64,000 bases of DNA from Flavobacterium beibuense F44-8 (GCF_000769915.1 NZ_JRLV01000015.1:1-64000), one strand, 5' to 3'. Numbered from the stretch's first letter, positions 25,239-34,800 are shown. Notes: generated by a model not told the origin, from the letters alone. Numbers and translations are program-made.

Positions 25239-25664
25239 CTACTGTTCAATAAGTTCTTTAAGTCTGTTGGTTACTACTTCCCAGTTTTGAAGGGAGTGTA
25301 AGGCTTTTTCTTCGTCGTAATTGGTTTGTGATATGGTGAGTTCTGTTCCGCCGGGAATTTTTTTTACCTTATAGGAAACCTCAAGGTAGTGATGAGGTTC
25401 ATCGGGCAGGGCAGTCCAGCTGCTGTGATAGCTGTAGGACAGCTTATCGTTTTCGTTATACTCCAGTACAATACCTTTGTCCTCATAACGTGTGCCTTTA
25501 TATTCGCCATAAAAGCGAATAGGCTTTCCTACTTTCCATGTGGTTTCGAGATTGGAGCCAAAAAAATACTGCCTAACCATTTTGGGGTCGGTAAGGGCTT
25601 TCCATACATCACTAACATGGGCGTTAACCACTGTTTGGTGTGTAATTTTGAAATCGGTTTGCAT
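25239..25664 (-). CDS. SRPBCC (AHSA1-type) domain protein
   Basis: A 141-residue protein of the AHSA1/START-like fold: VNAHVSDVWKALTDPKMVRQ at the start, PIRFYGEYKGTRYEDKG in the middle and the terminal helix NWEVVTNRLKELIEQ. The family binds hydrophobic ligands or co-chaperones; the ligand is unknown. It is a single gene facing array 4. Confidence 0.88.
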   Translation of the reverse strand: MQTDFKITHQTVVNAHVSDVWKALTDPKMVRQYFFGSNLETTWKVGKPIRFYGEYKGTRYEDKGIVLEYNENDKLSYSYHSSWTALPDEPHHYLEVSYKVKKIPGGTELTISQTNYDEEKALHSLQNWEVVTNRLKELIEQ

Positions 25665-25767
25665 AGTTTTTTGGGTATTTGTTATTGCTTAGGTAAACAA
25701 ATATAAATATCTCAACGTTGAGATAAAAGGAGGAATCCCATAAAAAGCTATGTTTTTAACAGATATT

Positions 25768-26217
25768 TTATTGATTGTCAGGTGGTAATTTTCTAGGAGA
25801 GGTAAGTGGAGATCCTACATGCGTATTTAGTACTTTCATTTCAAACGATGGCATGAGTTCATACCTGTTATCATTATATAGTATAAATATGAGGAAAAGT
25901 TTTATGGCAAGTGATAAGGTGGCAATAGTTAAAAGCGGTATAGATATAAATTTAGGAAGGTTAATTTTTCGAACTCTGTTTATAAGTGCTATTATTATAT
26001 AGAGTGTTGTAAAGTATATTAGTAAGTCGGCCAGGAGGGGTAATATAAAAAACTGACTTGCCAAAGAGGTATGAAAAGCAGGAGCCTCATATATAAAAGG
26101 GTAGCCTAAAACAAAAAGATTATCTACATCTTCAACTTCAACTATACTGTATGGAGTTAAAAATGTAAAGGCTATTATTGTTAAGGGAATAACTAAAAGG
26201 AGTGTTAGTTTTTTCAT
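25768..26217 (-). CDS. Membrane protein, unknown
   Basis: A 149-residue protein with an N-terminal hydrophobic segment (LTLLLVIPLTIIAFTFL) and two more helices (LLADLLIYFTTLYIIIALIN and ISIPLLTIATLSLAIKLFLI). A proline-rich tail follows. I use ATG 26217 rather than an upstream TTG. It lies between two minus-strand genes. The family is not recognised. Confidence 0.6.
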   Translation of the reverse strand: MKKLTLLLVIPLTIIAFTFLTPYSIVEVEDVDNLFVLGYPFIYEAPAFHTSLASQFFILPLLADLLIYFTTLYIIIALINRVRKINLPKFISIPLLTIATLSLAIKLFLIFILYNDNRYELMPSFEMKVLNTHVGSPLTSPRKLPPDNQ

Positions 26218-26248
26218 ACGTTTAATAATCAACTCTAAGATAATAAAA

Positions 26249-26274
26249 AAGCTCCCCGAAGGGAGCTTATATAT
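26249..26274 (-). terminator. Intrinsic terminator of the glutamine cyclotransferase gene
   Basis: On the minus strand AAGCTCCC pairs with GGGAGCTT around a 4-base loop and runs into six T residues. It lies just after the stop of the 26293-27348 gene. Confidence 0.85.
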
Positions 26275-26292
26275 AACAGTGTAAAAACAGTT

Positions 26293-27348
26293 TTATTGTT
26301 TTACCCTTATTTCAAACATTTTATCCCAGTTTTTACCGGTAATAAAAATGGTTTTGGTTTTAGGGTTGTAGGCAATACCGTTTAGCACATCCATATCAGG
26401 GTGCATGGTAACCTGTTTTTTTAGCGGACTTATATCCAATATATGTTCTACAGCTCCTGTAGCAGGGTCTATTACGGCAATACCGTCTGTTTGGTATACG
26501 TTACCGTATATTTTACCTTCTATCCACTCCAGTTCGTTAACCGATTTGATTTTACTGTTAGTAGTATATACATTTACATAATCAACCTCTTTAAGGGTTT
26601 TAGGGTCCAGTTTCCAAATCTTTTCGGTTCCGTCGCTCATATATATATACTTGTCGTCGTCGTGAGTAAGTCCCCAGCCTTCAATTTCTTTGAAGTATTT
26701 AAATTCTTCAAGTCTTTCAAAAGTATCAGCATTAAAAACAAAACCTGTTCGGCTTTGCCATGTTAGCATATATATTTTATTGTCTACTACGGTGATGCCT
26801 TCGCCAAAGTATTTGCCTTCCAGTTCGGTTTTTTTGTATACCTCTCCGGTTTTGTAGTTGGTTTTTCGAAGAGTCGATAGTCCGCGTCTTCCGGTACTTT
26901 CAATAAGCGTATCACGGTAAAATTCCAGTCCCTGTGTGTAGGCCTGCATATCGTGAGGGTAGGTATTAACCAGTTCGTACTCCAGTTTGGTAGGTGTAAC
27001 GCCACTGCCCAGTTCTACACGCCCGGTAACTTCGCTGTTATCTCCGTCACTATAAACAAGTGCTTTGATGTTTTTGTACCCAAATTTTTCGTTTTCAAAT
27101 TTAAAATCTAGTTTAGTGTTTCCGGTAACGCTACCCACTTTAGTGTCGTTTATGTAGTAAATAACCGAGTCGATAGTTGCATTTTTAGGGTTTTCTATAC
27201 CTAAAGGAAACGTTTCATTAGGGTGATATAGCTGTTTTAGACCTGTTGTGTCGAGCTTAAATAAATTTTTTTGAGAATTTTTTCCGCCGTCACAGCTCAT
27301 TGCGGCAGCTCCCAATAAAATGAATGCTAATAAGTTATGTTTTTTCAT
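26293..27348 (-). CDS. Glutaminyl-peptide cyclotransferase (glutamine cyclotransferase family), lipoprotein
   Basis: This product of about 351 residues starts MKKHNLLAFILLGAAAMSCD, a lipoprotein signal with Cys19. The C-terminal two thirds form the five-bladed propeller of plant-type glutamine cyclotransferases: YPHDMQAYTQGLEF, RGLSTLRK, GWGLTHDD and LNGIAYNPKTKTIFITGKNW. Such enzymes convert N-terminal Gln to pyroglutamate, which fits N-terminally cyclised secreted proteins in Bacteroidota. An in-frame extension to 27534 overlaps the SRP RNA and is rejected. Confidence 0.9.
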   Translation of the reverse strand: MKKHNLLAFILLGAAAMSCDGGKNSQKNLFKLDTTGLKQLYHPNETFPLGIENPKNATIDSVIYYINDTKVGSVTGNTKLDFKFENEKFGYKNIKALVYSDGDNSEVTGRVELGSGVTPTKLEYELVNTYPHDMQAYTQGLEFYRDTLIESTGRRGLSTLRKTNYKTGEVYKKTELEGKYFGEGITVVDNKIYMLTWQSRTGFVFNADTFERLEEFKYFKEIEGWGLTHDDDKYIYMSDGTEKIWKLDPKTLKEVDYVNVYTTNSKIKSVNELEWIEGKIYGNVYQTDGIAVIDPATGAVEHILDISPLKKQVTMHPDMDVLNGIAYNPKTKTIFITGKNWDKMFEIRVKQ

Positions 27349-27403
27349 GATTGTATTAATAGTGATTACAATATACAATTGTATTTTACAATTGGCAATG
27401 ACC

Positions 27404-27434
27404 TTTGCGAAAATACAAAAAGATTGTATATTTG
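27404..27434 (+). promoter_or_regulatory. ffs promoter, TTTG-N19-TATATTTG
   Basis: TTTG at 27404-27407 and TATATTTG at 27427-27434 are spaced by 19 bases, the same geometry as the rpsA promoter. They lie just before the SRP RNA 5' end. Confidence 0.8.
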
Positions 27435-27438
27435 CACC

Positions 27439-27540
27439 GGCAAGTCCTACACGACCAGCTCCTGTAGAATCCTCCAGGGCGGGAACGCAGCAAAGGTATA
27501 CGGTTGTAGCGGTGCGATGTAGGTCGCTTGCCATTTTTTT
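27439..27540 (+). ncRNA. ffs: Signal recognition particle RNA, small bacterial type (4.5S)
   Basis: GGCAAG (27439) and CTTGCC (to 27532) pair the ends of a 94-nt RNA. The apical domain has the universal SRP motif CCAGGGCGGGAACGCAGCAA, giving the Ffh-binding internal loops and GGAA tetraloop. It partners Ffh to target membrane and secreted proteins. Eight T residues follow, and a second hairpin terminator comes at 27554-27577. Confidence 0.95.
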
Positions 27541-27553
27541 CTTTTATAAAAGC

Positions 27554-27577
27554 GGTCTCCCAATGGGAGATTTTTTT
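27554..27577 (+). terminator. Second terminator downstream of ffs
   Basis: TCTCCC pairs with GGGAGA around AAT and is followed by seven T residues. Confidence 0.75.
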
Positions 27578-27631
27578 GTTTATAGGGGTAATTGTTTTTT
27601 TATCCTGTCACCAAAACAGTGAAAAGGTTTA

Positions 27632-28775
27632 AATCCTAATGCCGTTTGTGACTGTTTTCATTAAGAGATTTTTCGACTCCACTTCGTTTCGCTCAAAATG
27701 ACAGTTGAGTTTGTCATCCTGACGATAGGAAAGATCTCTTTTACATTCCGACTGAAGTGATAACGTAACGGAGGAATCTCTATTAGATTACTTCGTCGTT
27801 CCTCCTCGCAATGACAGTTGAGGTTTTGTCCTTTTGTCTTGACACAAAAGAACGAAAAAGTCAAGGCTAAAGTTTCTCAGGCTATAAATTACCTTTTTCG
27901 GCTAAACCATCTGAACTCGGCTATTGCCTCAAACAGCAGATGCTTTTTTACGCCTCTTTCGCTAATTTACTTAACGCCTTTAAAACCTAATGCCGTTTGC
28001 TTACTCTGCTTGTCATCCTGACGATAGGAAGGATCTCTTTTCCATTCCGACTGGAGCGATAGCGTAATGGAGGAATCTCTATTAGATTACTTCGTCATTC
28101 CTCCTCGCAATGACAGTTGAGGTTTTGTCCTTTTGTTTTGACACAAAAGAACGAAAAAGTCAAGGCTAAAGTTTCTCAGGCTATAAATTACCTTTTTCGG
28201 CTAAACCATCTGAGCTCGGCTATTGCCTCAAACAGCAGATGCTTTTTTACGCCTCTTTCGCTAATTTACTTAACGCCTTTAAAACCTAATGCCGTTTGCT
28301 TACTCTGCTTGTCATCCTGACGATAGGAAGGATCTCTTTTCCATTCCGACTGGAGCGATAGCGTAATGGAGGAATCTCTATTAGATTACTTCGTCATTCC
28401 TCCTCGCAATGACAGTTGAGGTTTTGTCCTTTTGTTTTGACACAAAAGAACGAAAAAGTCAAGGCTAAGGTTTCTCAGGCTATAAATTACCTCTTTCGGC
28501 TAAACCATCTGAGCTCGGCTATCGCCTCAAACAGCAGATGCTTTTTTACGCCTCTTTCACTAATTTACTTTACGCCATCAAAACCTAATGCCGTTTGCTT
28601 ACTCTTGCTTGTCATCCTGACATTAGGAAGGATCTCTTTTCCATTCCGACTGGAGCGATAGCGTAATGGAGGAATCTCTATTAGATTACTTCTTCGTTCC
28701 TCCTCGCAATGACACACAGGCTTGTCATCCTGACGATAGGAGGGATCTCATTTAAAATTCAAAATTCATCATTTA
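27632..28775 (+). repeat. Mosaic repeat array 5, about three tandem units of 299 bases
   Basis: Equivalent points at 27818, 28117 and 28416 give a 299-base period. Each unit combines module C, a short B (GTCATCCTGACGATAGGAAG ... GAGGAATCTC) and the right half of A (ATTAGATTACTTCGTC ... CTCGCAATGAC). The array ends with an A/B remnant and the AT-rich tail AAAATTCATCATTTATAAT. Units differ by only a few bases. 28776-28868 is the SDR upstream region. Confidence 0.9.
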
Positions 28776-28868
28776 TAATAGTCTTCCGTCTCTCATTTAT
28801 TATCTAATTGTCTTTAACTTAAAATCCGTATTTTCGCCATTCAATTATAAATCTCCAATTAACCAATA

Positions 28869-29672
28869 ATGAAGAGAGTTGTTTTTATTACCGGAGGATC
28901 TTCGGGTATAGGAAAATCCATAGGCGAATTTTTATCTGAAAAAGGCTATACCGTTTATGGTACAAGCCGTAACCCGCAAAGGGTAACCGGTTCTAAGTTT
29001 CCGCTTGTGGCGCTTGATGTTCGTGATGCTGTTACTATTAAGGCTGCAGTTGCCGAAGTGATTGAGAAAGAGGGCAGGCTGGATGTGCTTATCAATAATG
29101 CCGGAGTTGGTATAACGGGTCCGCTTGAGGAAATCCCTGCCGATGAAATTAGAAACAACTTTGAAACCAATGTTTTTGGACCTATAGAGGTAATGAAAGC
29201 CGTGATGCCACAAATGCGTGAGCAGAAAAACGGACTTATAATCAACGTTACTTCTATTGCCGGATACATGGGGCTGCCATACCGCAGTGTTTATTCGGCT
29301 TCAAAAGGAGCACTAGAACTTATTACCGAAGGCCTTCGTATGGAGGTTAAAGGTTTTGGGGTTACCATTACTAATATTGCTCCGGGCGATTTTGCCACAA
29401 ACATTGCCGCAGGGCGTTACCATGCTCCGCTTGTAAAGGGTTCGCCATACGAAACCCCATATGGCAATACGCTTAATATGATGAACGATCACGTGGATGG
29501 TGGTAGCAATCCGCTTGAAATGGCCGAAGCGGTTTACTCTATAATGAAAGACCCTAACCCTAAAGTACACTACAAGGTGGGGGCATTTATGCAAAAGTTT
29601 TCTATCGTTTTGAAAAGGTTACTGCCTGATAAAGTGTATGAAAAGTTGTTAATGAATCATTATAAATTGTAG
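28869..29672 (+). CDS. Short-chain dehydrogenase/reductase
   Basis: A 267-residue classical SDR. The nucleotide motif TGGSSGIG is at residues 8-15 and NNAG at 76-79. The catalytic Ser is about residue 129, with Tyr142 and Lys146 in YSASK. The sequence GTSRNP after the second strand suggests NADP preference. It resembles family members acting on ketones or lipids, but the substrate is unknown. A TATTTTCG box precedes it. Confidence 0.93.
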   Translation: MKRVVFITGGSSGIGKSIGEFLSEKGYTVYGTSRNPQRVTGSKFPLVALDVRDAVTIKAAVAEVIEKEGRLDVLINNAGVGITGPLEEIPADEIRNNFETNVFGPIEVMKAVMPQMREQKNGLIINVTSIAGYMGLPYRSVYSASKGALELITEGLRMEVKGFGVTITNIAPGDFATNIAAGRYHAPLVKGSPYETPYGNTLNMMNDHVDGGSNPLEMAEAVYSIMKDPNPKVHYKVGAFMQKFSIVLKRLLPDKVYEKLLMNHYKL

Positions 29673-29724
29673 TTTTGCATTTTAAAAAATTAACATTTTA
29701 GCTAACTAACCAAATTACCTTACT

Positions 29725-30393
29725 ATGCGTTCATTTTTTATTGTAGCAGTTGTGTTTTTTGCTGGCTGTTTTTCTGTTTACTCTCAGGTAGTTGGGGATT
29801 TTACAGTTAATGGTAATGTTAGTTATAGCTATATGATAGACTCACAGGATTTGACTTTTAGTGCCAGAAATGCAGATGATCTTGATGGTTTACGAAATGG
29901 AGTTTCTGTTGAACTGAGTGCTTATTATATGCCCAGACCAAACTTGGGGTGGGGAATAAGATACAATAGGTTTAGCTCTTCTGTAAGTGTATCTGATATA
30001 GATATTCTTGCACCAAATAATGAGGTAGGAGTAGGAGATGCTTCGGAAGATGTTACAATATCGTATATTGGTGTTTCTCAGTTGGTAAGAAATAGGAGCA
30101 GAAGATTTTACCTTTCTTATGAACCAACAATTGGTTATGTAAGATATAAAAATAAAGTATATGCTCTTGGTGACTATAATGTAACGTCAAAAGGATTAGG
30201 TATTGGATGTTCTTTAAGTTATTCTTATAATCCTTTTCAAGGCTTTTTGGTAGGGCCTAAAATAGGTATGTTGTATGCATTAATGTCAGATTATCATATT
30301 GAAGGACCAGACGGCTTTGGGGAAAAACAAGACAAAGGAATGCAAAACTTTTTAAGATTTAATGCAGGTGTTATGGTATCATATACCTTTTAA
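29725..30393 (+). CDS. Outer-membrane beta-barrel protein
   Basis: The 222-residue product has a signal peptide (SFFIVAVVFFAGCFSVYSQ). Alternating amphipathic strands follow and the chain ends in an aromatic residue (GVMVSYTF), typical of an 8-stranded outer-membrane barrel (OmpA/OprF-like porin family, no OmpA domain). The function is unknown. It lies 28 bases before the aldolase gene. Confidence 0.78.
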   Translation: MRSFFIVAVVFFAGCFSVYSQVVGDFTVNGNVSYSYMIDSQDLTFSARNADDLDGLRNGVSVELSAYYMPRPNLGWGIRYNRFSSSVSVSDIDILAPNNEVGVGDASEDVTISYIGVSQLVRNRSRRFYLSYEPTIGYVRYKNKVYALGDYNVTSKGLGIGCSLSYSYNPFQGFLVGPKIGMLYALMSDYHIEGPDGFGEKQDKGMQNFLRFNAGVMVSYTF

Positions 30394-30420
30394 TTAGTAA
30401 GCAACATAATTTAATATAAC

Positions 30421-31077
30421 ATGAAATTTTTTATCGACACAGCTAATCTTGACCAGATTAAGGAAGCTCAGGAGCTTGGCGTTTTAGACGGAGTTACAAC
30501 TAACCCATCTCTAATGGCGAAAGAAGGCATTACAGGAAGAAACAACATTTTGAAACATTATGTTGACATCTGTAATATTGTAGACGGCGACGTAAGCGCT
30601 GAGGTTATCGCTACCGATTTTGAAGGTATGATTAAAGAAGGTGAAGAGCTTGCCGAACTGCACGAGCAAATTGTAGTTAAAATACCTATGACTAAAGATG
30701 GTGTTAAGGCTGCTAAGTATTTCTCTGATAAAGGTATCAAAACAAACGTAACGCTTGTTTTCTCTGTAGGTCAGGCTTTACTTGCTGCTAAGGCAGGAGC
30801 TGGTTATGTGTCTCCGTTTATCGGTCGTCTGGATGATATCTCTACAGATGGTTTAACACTTATCGAAGAGATCCGTCAGGTGTATGACAACTACGGTTTT
30901 GAAACCGAAATTCTTGCTGCATCTGTACGCCACACTATGCACATTGTTAACTGTGCTAAAATTGGTGCCGATGTTATGACAGGTCCTCTAAGCGCAATTA
31001 CAGGTTTATTAAAACACCCACTTACCGATAGTGGTTTGGCTCAGTTTATTGCCGACTACGAAAAAGGTAACAAGTAA
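30421..31077 (+). CDS. fsa: Fructose-6-phosphate aldolase / transaldolase-like protein
   Basis: A 218-residue TIM-barrel enzyme of the small transaldolase (TalC/FSA) group: [29 protein letters not shown], the Schiff-base Lys87 in VVKIPMT, and [14 protein letters not shown]. The short length and strand order match FSA/TalC rather than the longer classical transaldolase. In Bacteroidota these genes often serve as the pentose-phosphate transaldolase. Which activity it has cannot be told from sequence. Confidence 0.92.
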   Translation: MKFFIDTANLDQIKEAQELGVLDGVTTNPSLMAKEGITGRNNILKHYVDICNIVDGDVSAEVIATDFEGMIKEGEELAELHEQIVVKIPMTKDGVKAAKYFSDKGIKTNVTLVFSVGQALLAAKAGAGYVSPFIGRLDDISTDGLTLIEEIRQVYDNYGFETEILAASVRHTMHIVNCAKIGADVMTGPLSAITGLLKHPLTDSGLAQFIADYEKGNK

Positions 31078-31083
31078 TATTTT

Positions 31084-31110
31084 AAAAGGCTGCTTCGGCA
31101 GCCTTTTTTA
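31084..31110 (+). terminator. Intrinsic terminator after the aldolase gene
   Basis: AAAAGGCTGC pairs with GCAGCCTTTT around a TTCG tetraloop, then T residues. Confidence 0.93.
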
Positions 31111-31149
31111 TTGGGGTTAATTTAAGGTTTAAAGATTAAAAGAGATGCC

Positions 31150-32662
31150 TGCTGTCATTACGAGCGTAATGCAATGGAGCGTGGCAATCTGTATTAGATT
31201 ACTTCGTCGTTCCTCCTCGCAATGACGCACAGGCTTGTCATCCTGACGTTAGGAAGGATCTTTTTTCCATTCCGACTGAAGCGATAGCGTAATGGAGGAA
31301 TCTCTGAACTATGAATAGAGATGTCTCCTGCCGTCGACATGACATACTGAACGTGATGACAGTTAAGGTTTTGTCCTTTTGTCTTGACACAAAAGAACGA
31401 TCACGCTATGGCGTGACTGCGGCTATGGTTTCTCAGGCTATAAATTACCTCTTTAGGCTAAACCATCTGAACTCGGCTCTTGCCTCAAACAGCAGATGCT
31501 TTTTTACGCCTCTTTCGCTAATTTACTTTACGCCTTCAAAACCTAATGCCGTTTGCTTACTCTTACGTCATTGCGAGCGTAATGTAATGGAGCGTGGCAA
31601 TCTGTATTAGATTACTTCGTCGTTCCTCCTCGCAATGACGCAAGATGTTGTCATCCTGACGATACGAAAGATCTCTTTTCCATTCCGACTGAAGCGATAG
31701 CGTAACGGAGGAATCTCTGAACTATGAATAGAGATGTCTCCTGCCGTCGACATGACATACTGAACGTGATGACAGTTGAGGTTTTGTCCTTTTGTCTTGA
31801 CACAAAAGAACGATCACGCTATGGCGTGACTGCGGCTATGGTTTCTCAGGCTATAAATTACCTCTTTAGGCTAAACCATCTGAACTCGGCTCTTGCCTCA
31901 AACAGCAGATGCTTTTTTACGCCTCTTTCGCTAATTTACTTTACGCCTTCAAAACCTAATGCCGTTTGCTTACTCTTACGTCATTGCGAGCGTAATGTAA
32001 TGGAGCGTGGCAATCTGTATTAGATTACTTCGTCGTTCCTCCTCGCAATGACGCAAGATGTTGTCATCCTGACGATACGAAAGATCTCTTTTCCATTCCG
32101 ACTGAAGCGATAGCGTAACGGAGGAATCTCTGAACTATGAATAGAGATGTCTCCTGCCGTCGACATGACATACTGAACGTGATGACAGTTGAGGTTTTGT
32201 CCTTTTGTCTTGACACAAAAGAACGATCACGCTATGGCGTGACTGCGGCTATGGTTCTTCAGGCTATAAATTACCTCTTTCGGCTAAACCATCTGAACTC
32301 GGCTCTTGCCTTAAACAGCAGATGCTTTTTTACGCCTCTTTCACTAATTTACTTTACGCCATCAAAACCTAATGCCGTTTGCTTACTCTTGCTGTCATTG
32401 CGAGCGTAATGTAATGGAGTGTTGCAATCTTTTATTTTAATTAGATTTTTCGACTTCACTTCGTTGCGCTCAAAATGACAGTTGGTTGTGCCATCCTGAT
32501 GCTAGGAAGGATCTTGTTTCCATTCCGACTGTAGCGGTAGCGTAACGGAGGAATCTCTTTTAGATTACTTCGTCGTTCCTTCTCGTAATGACAGTTGAGT
32601 TTGTCATCCTTACGATAGGAAGGATCTCATTTAAAATTTAAAATTCATCATTTAAAATAATA
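31150..32662 (+). repeat. Mosaic repeat array 6, three tandem units of 413 bases
   Basis: Equivalent points at 31311, 31724 and 32137 give a 413-base period. Each unit holds complete modules A, B and C. Here module C carries a variant segment: after GACACAAAAGAACG comes ATCACGCTATGGCGTGA, a new small hairpin, instead of AAAAAGTCAAGGC. Units 1 and 2 are almost identical; unit 3 has several changes. The array closes with the AT-rich tail next to the stop of the HPP gene. Confidence 0.92.
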
Positions 32663-32668
32663 ACTGGT

Positions 32669-33268
32669 TTACTTTTTCTTTGTCAGCCTTTTGTATATCT
32701 GTTTGTATTTTTTTCGGGCTGTGTGCGATGGGTATTTTCTGTATGGGGTAAGGTTATTAAAAATAAGTGCTATGGCAAGCAGTATTAAACATCCTGATAG
32801 TACAGGCGATAACACATACATATAACCCAGTGCTTTTATTTGTGGTGATGCTGTTGCTGCGATTAAAGCTGTTGCGCCACCGGGTGGGTGCAGGGTTTTG
32901 GTTATTTGCATCATTACAATGGATAATGATACTGCAAGAGGCGCAGCTACCCATAGCAAATCGGGTAATATTTTTTGTACCGTTACGCCAATTATGGCCG
33001 ATATAACGTGTCCGCCAATTAAGTTGCGCGGTTGTGCTAACGGACTCTCAATTACTCCATATACCAATACGCAGGTAGCTCCAAAAGATCCTATTAAGAA
33101 CACTAGCTCTCTTTCAGGTATTAATCCGTACTGCAAATAGGCAATTATACCTAGACCTATAAATGAGCCTATAAAAGCCCAAAAATGTTCTCTAAAGTCT
33201 ACTAAAGTTTCCCTGTACAAAACGTAGCGGGTTTTGCGATAGGTTTTTTTAATCTTTTTTATTGGCAT
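32669..33268 (-). CDS. HPP-family membrane protein
   Basis: This product of about 199 residues has four to five hydrophobic segments and the defining motif LHPPGGATALIAA near residue 125. HPP-family proteins have been linked to nitrite transport in plants and cyanobacteria; the bacterial role is mostly unknown. I start at ATG 33268 because an upstream in-frame TTG (33301) lies inside the TATCTTTG promoter box. Confidence 0.88.
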   Translation of the reverse strand: MPIKKIKKTYRKTRYVLYRETLVDFREHFWAFIGSFIGLGIIAYLQYGLIPERELVFLIGSFGATCVLVYGVIESPLAQPRNLIGGHVISAIIGVTVQKILPDLLWVAAPLAVSLSIVMMQITKTLHPPGGATALIAATASPQIKALGYMYVLSPVLSGCLILLAIALIFNNLTPYRKYPSHTARKKYKQIYKRLTKKK

Positions 33269-33298
33269 GAACGTGATAATGATTTTGTAAAATTTGTG

Positions 33299-33306
33299 CA
33301 AAGATA
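33299..33306 (-). promoter_or_regulatory. -7 promoter box of the HPP gene
   Basis: TATCTTTG on the minus strand, a full TAnnTTTG match, 31 bases before the ATG at 33268. Confidence 0.6.
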
Positions 33307-33354
33307 GCGGGATATTTGCTTTTCATTCTTAATAAAAGAATCTATTTATTTCAT

Positions 33355-33603
33355 GCCATCAAAACAGAATGACGTTTGTCTCTGTTTTTCATTAGGAGAT
33401 TTTTCGACTCCACTTCGTTGCGCTCAAAATGACAGTTGAGTGTGTCATCCTGACGAAAGGAAGAATCTCTTTTCCATTCCGACTGAAGCGATAGCGTAAT
33501 GGAGGAATCTCTTTTAGATTGCCGCGTCGTTCCTCCTCGCAATGACAGTTGCGGTTTTGTCCTTTTGTCCTGACACAAATGAACCAAAAAGTCAGGGCTA
33601 TGG
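33355..33603 (+). repeat. Mosaic repeat array 7
   Basis: Single copies of a C end (AATGACGTTTGTCTC), a short A-type stem (TTTTTCGACTCCACTTCGTT ... CAAAATGACAG), module B, half of A and the beginning of module C (TTTTGTCCTTTTGTCCTGAC). Both flanking genes are on the minus strand, yet the modules keep the same + strand orientation as elsewhere. Confidence 0.85.
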
Positions 33604-34164
33604 TTACTCTTTAGCTTTTAGGGTATTAATATAATCTGTATATTTAAACAGTTCTTCCCTTCCTGCCTTTGCAATTTTATCAAGATGTCTGTCTAAGGAG
33701 AAAGAATATATTTCTTCTCCCTTAATTTTAATATAGTAGGTATCTCTAACGTGAAGAGTAGACTGGTTTGAAAGCGAGAATATACATGTGTTTTTGGCAG
33801 GTACGTTTTTAAAAGTCATTAAAAATTCAGCTACTTCATCTGCGGTAAAAATGAGATTTTTTCCGTTATCTGTACCTGTTAGCTTGTTATTAGATAATGA
33901 TATACGTTTGTATTGAATATAACTATCAAAACAATCATTAACCCGTTTGATTTGCAAAATATCTATATCATCTGTAGCAGTATTAAAATAGTCAATCTGT
34001 TGGAGTATATGTTCGGGAAAACCTTCGTGGCTTATTTCCATTTTTTCATTATAAACTATAAAATCATAGTTGGAAGCATTTTTATATGCAACAGTGTGCG
34101 AACAACCTGTAAGCAAGGCGCTTATAAATACTATTATAAAAGTTTTGAGTAAGGTGTTTTTCAT
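33604..34164 (-). CDS. Lipoprotein, unknown function
   Basis: A 186-residue product: NTLLKTFIIVFISALLTGCS gives a lipobox with Cys near residue 21. The mature part includes DFIVYNEKMEISHEGFPEHI and a C-terminal helix (KAGREELFKYTDYINTLKAK). It is divergent from another lipoprotein gene, and their -7 boxes are 9 bases apart. The family is not recognised. Confidence 0.65.
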   Translation of the reverse strand: MKNTLLKTFIIVFISALLTGCSHTVAYKNASNYDFIVYNEKMEISHEGFPEHILQQIDYFNTATDDIDILQIKRVNDCFDSYIQYKRISLSNNKLTGTDNGKNLIFTADEVAEFLMTFKNVPAKNTCIFSLSNQSTLHVRDTYYIKIKGEEIYSFSLDRHLDKIAKAGREELFKYTDYINTLKAKE

Positions 34165-34192
34165 AAACAAACAACTGTTTATTACCTAACGG

Positions 34193-34217
34193 CAAATGTA
34201 TAATTCTCTTATATTTG
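34193..34217. promoter_or_regulatory. Back-to-back divergent promoters
   Basis: TACATTTG on the minus strand (34193-34200) serves the 33604-34164 gene. TATATTTG on the + strand (34210-34217) serves the 34238 gene. Both match TAnnTTTG and are only 9 bases apart, so the two promoters overlap and may exclude each other. Confidence 0.6.
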
Positions 34218-34237
34218 GGATGTAATTTTATCACCTT

Positions 34238-34687
34238 ATGAAGAAGATTATTTTATTATTATCGGTGCTTTTTATAGTGTCCTGTAAAGACATTACATCA
34301 GCGCCAAAGCAACAGTCTCTTGACTATAAACTGGCATCTGAAATGCTTATTTCCTTTTATACCGAATATCTATCTCTATCCGAGATTCCTCCACGGGAAG
34401 CCGGACCAAAAATTGATGCAGTTATAAAGAAATACTGTACAAAAGAACTAGCTGATAAGATAATAGCCGGAGGACTTGAGCTAGATCCCTTTTTGACTGC
34501 TCAGGATTGGAATGTAGATTGGATTCCAACACTGGAGGTTAAAAATAAAGACCCTAAAAATTATATTTATACGGTTTGTTATACCAATTATGGTGATAGT
34601 GATTCGATTTGTACAGATCTTACCTTAATCAAAACCAATGAGGGATTTAAGATTAGCTATGTGGAACTTTATTATTGGGAAATGTAA
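34238..34687 (+). CDS. Lipoprotein, unknown function
   Basis: A 149-residue product with a lipoprotein signal (ILLLSVLFIVSC, Cys near residue 16). A helical segment (ASEMLISFYTEYLSLSEIPP) and a strand-rich end follow. The layout recalls the DUF3828-type (NTF2-like) lipoproteins of Gram-negatives, with the KYCTKELADKI segment in the expected place, but this is a weak call. Confidence 0.65.
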   Translation: MKKIILLLSVLFIVSCKDITSAPKQQSLDYKLASEMLISFYTEYLSLSEIPPREAGPKIDAVIKKYCTKELADKIIAGGLELDPFLTAQDWNVDWIPTLEVKNKDPKNYIYTVCYTNYGDSDSICTDLTLIKTNEGFKISYVELYYWEM

Positions 34688-34800
34688 AAGTTTTTTAATT
34701 AATCAGTAAGTTTTTGAAGTTTGGTTAGCTTTAACGAATTAACCTGCTCAAAATTCTGAATTCCAATAGCTTTTATGTACATTTACTGAAATCGAATATT

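Noticed and set aside
27349..27534. N-terminal extension of the glutamine cyclotransferase gene
   Set aside because: It runs through the SRP RNA and its promoter, and the lipoprotein signal starts cleanly at 27348.
27632..32662. Tandem arrays considered as CRISPR
   Set aside because: Units are about 300-413 bases and near-identical over their whole length. There are no short repeats with unique spacers and no cas genes.
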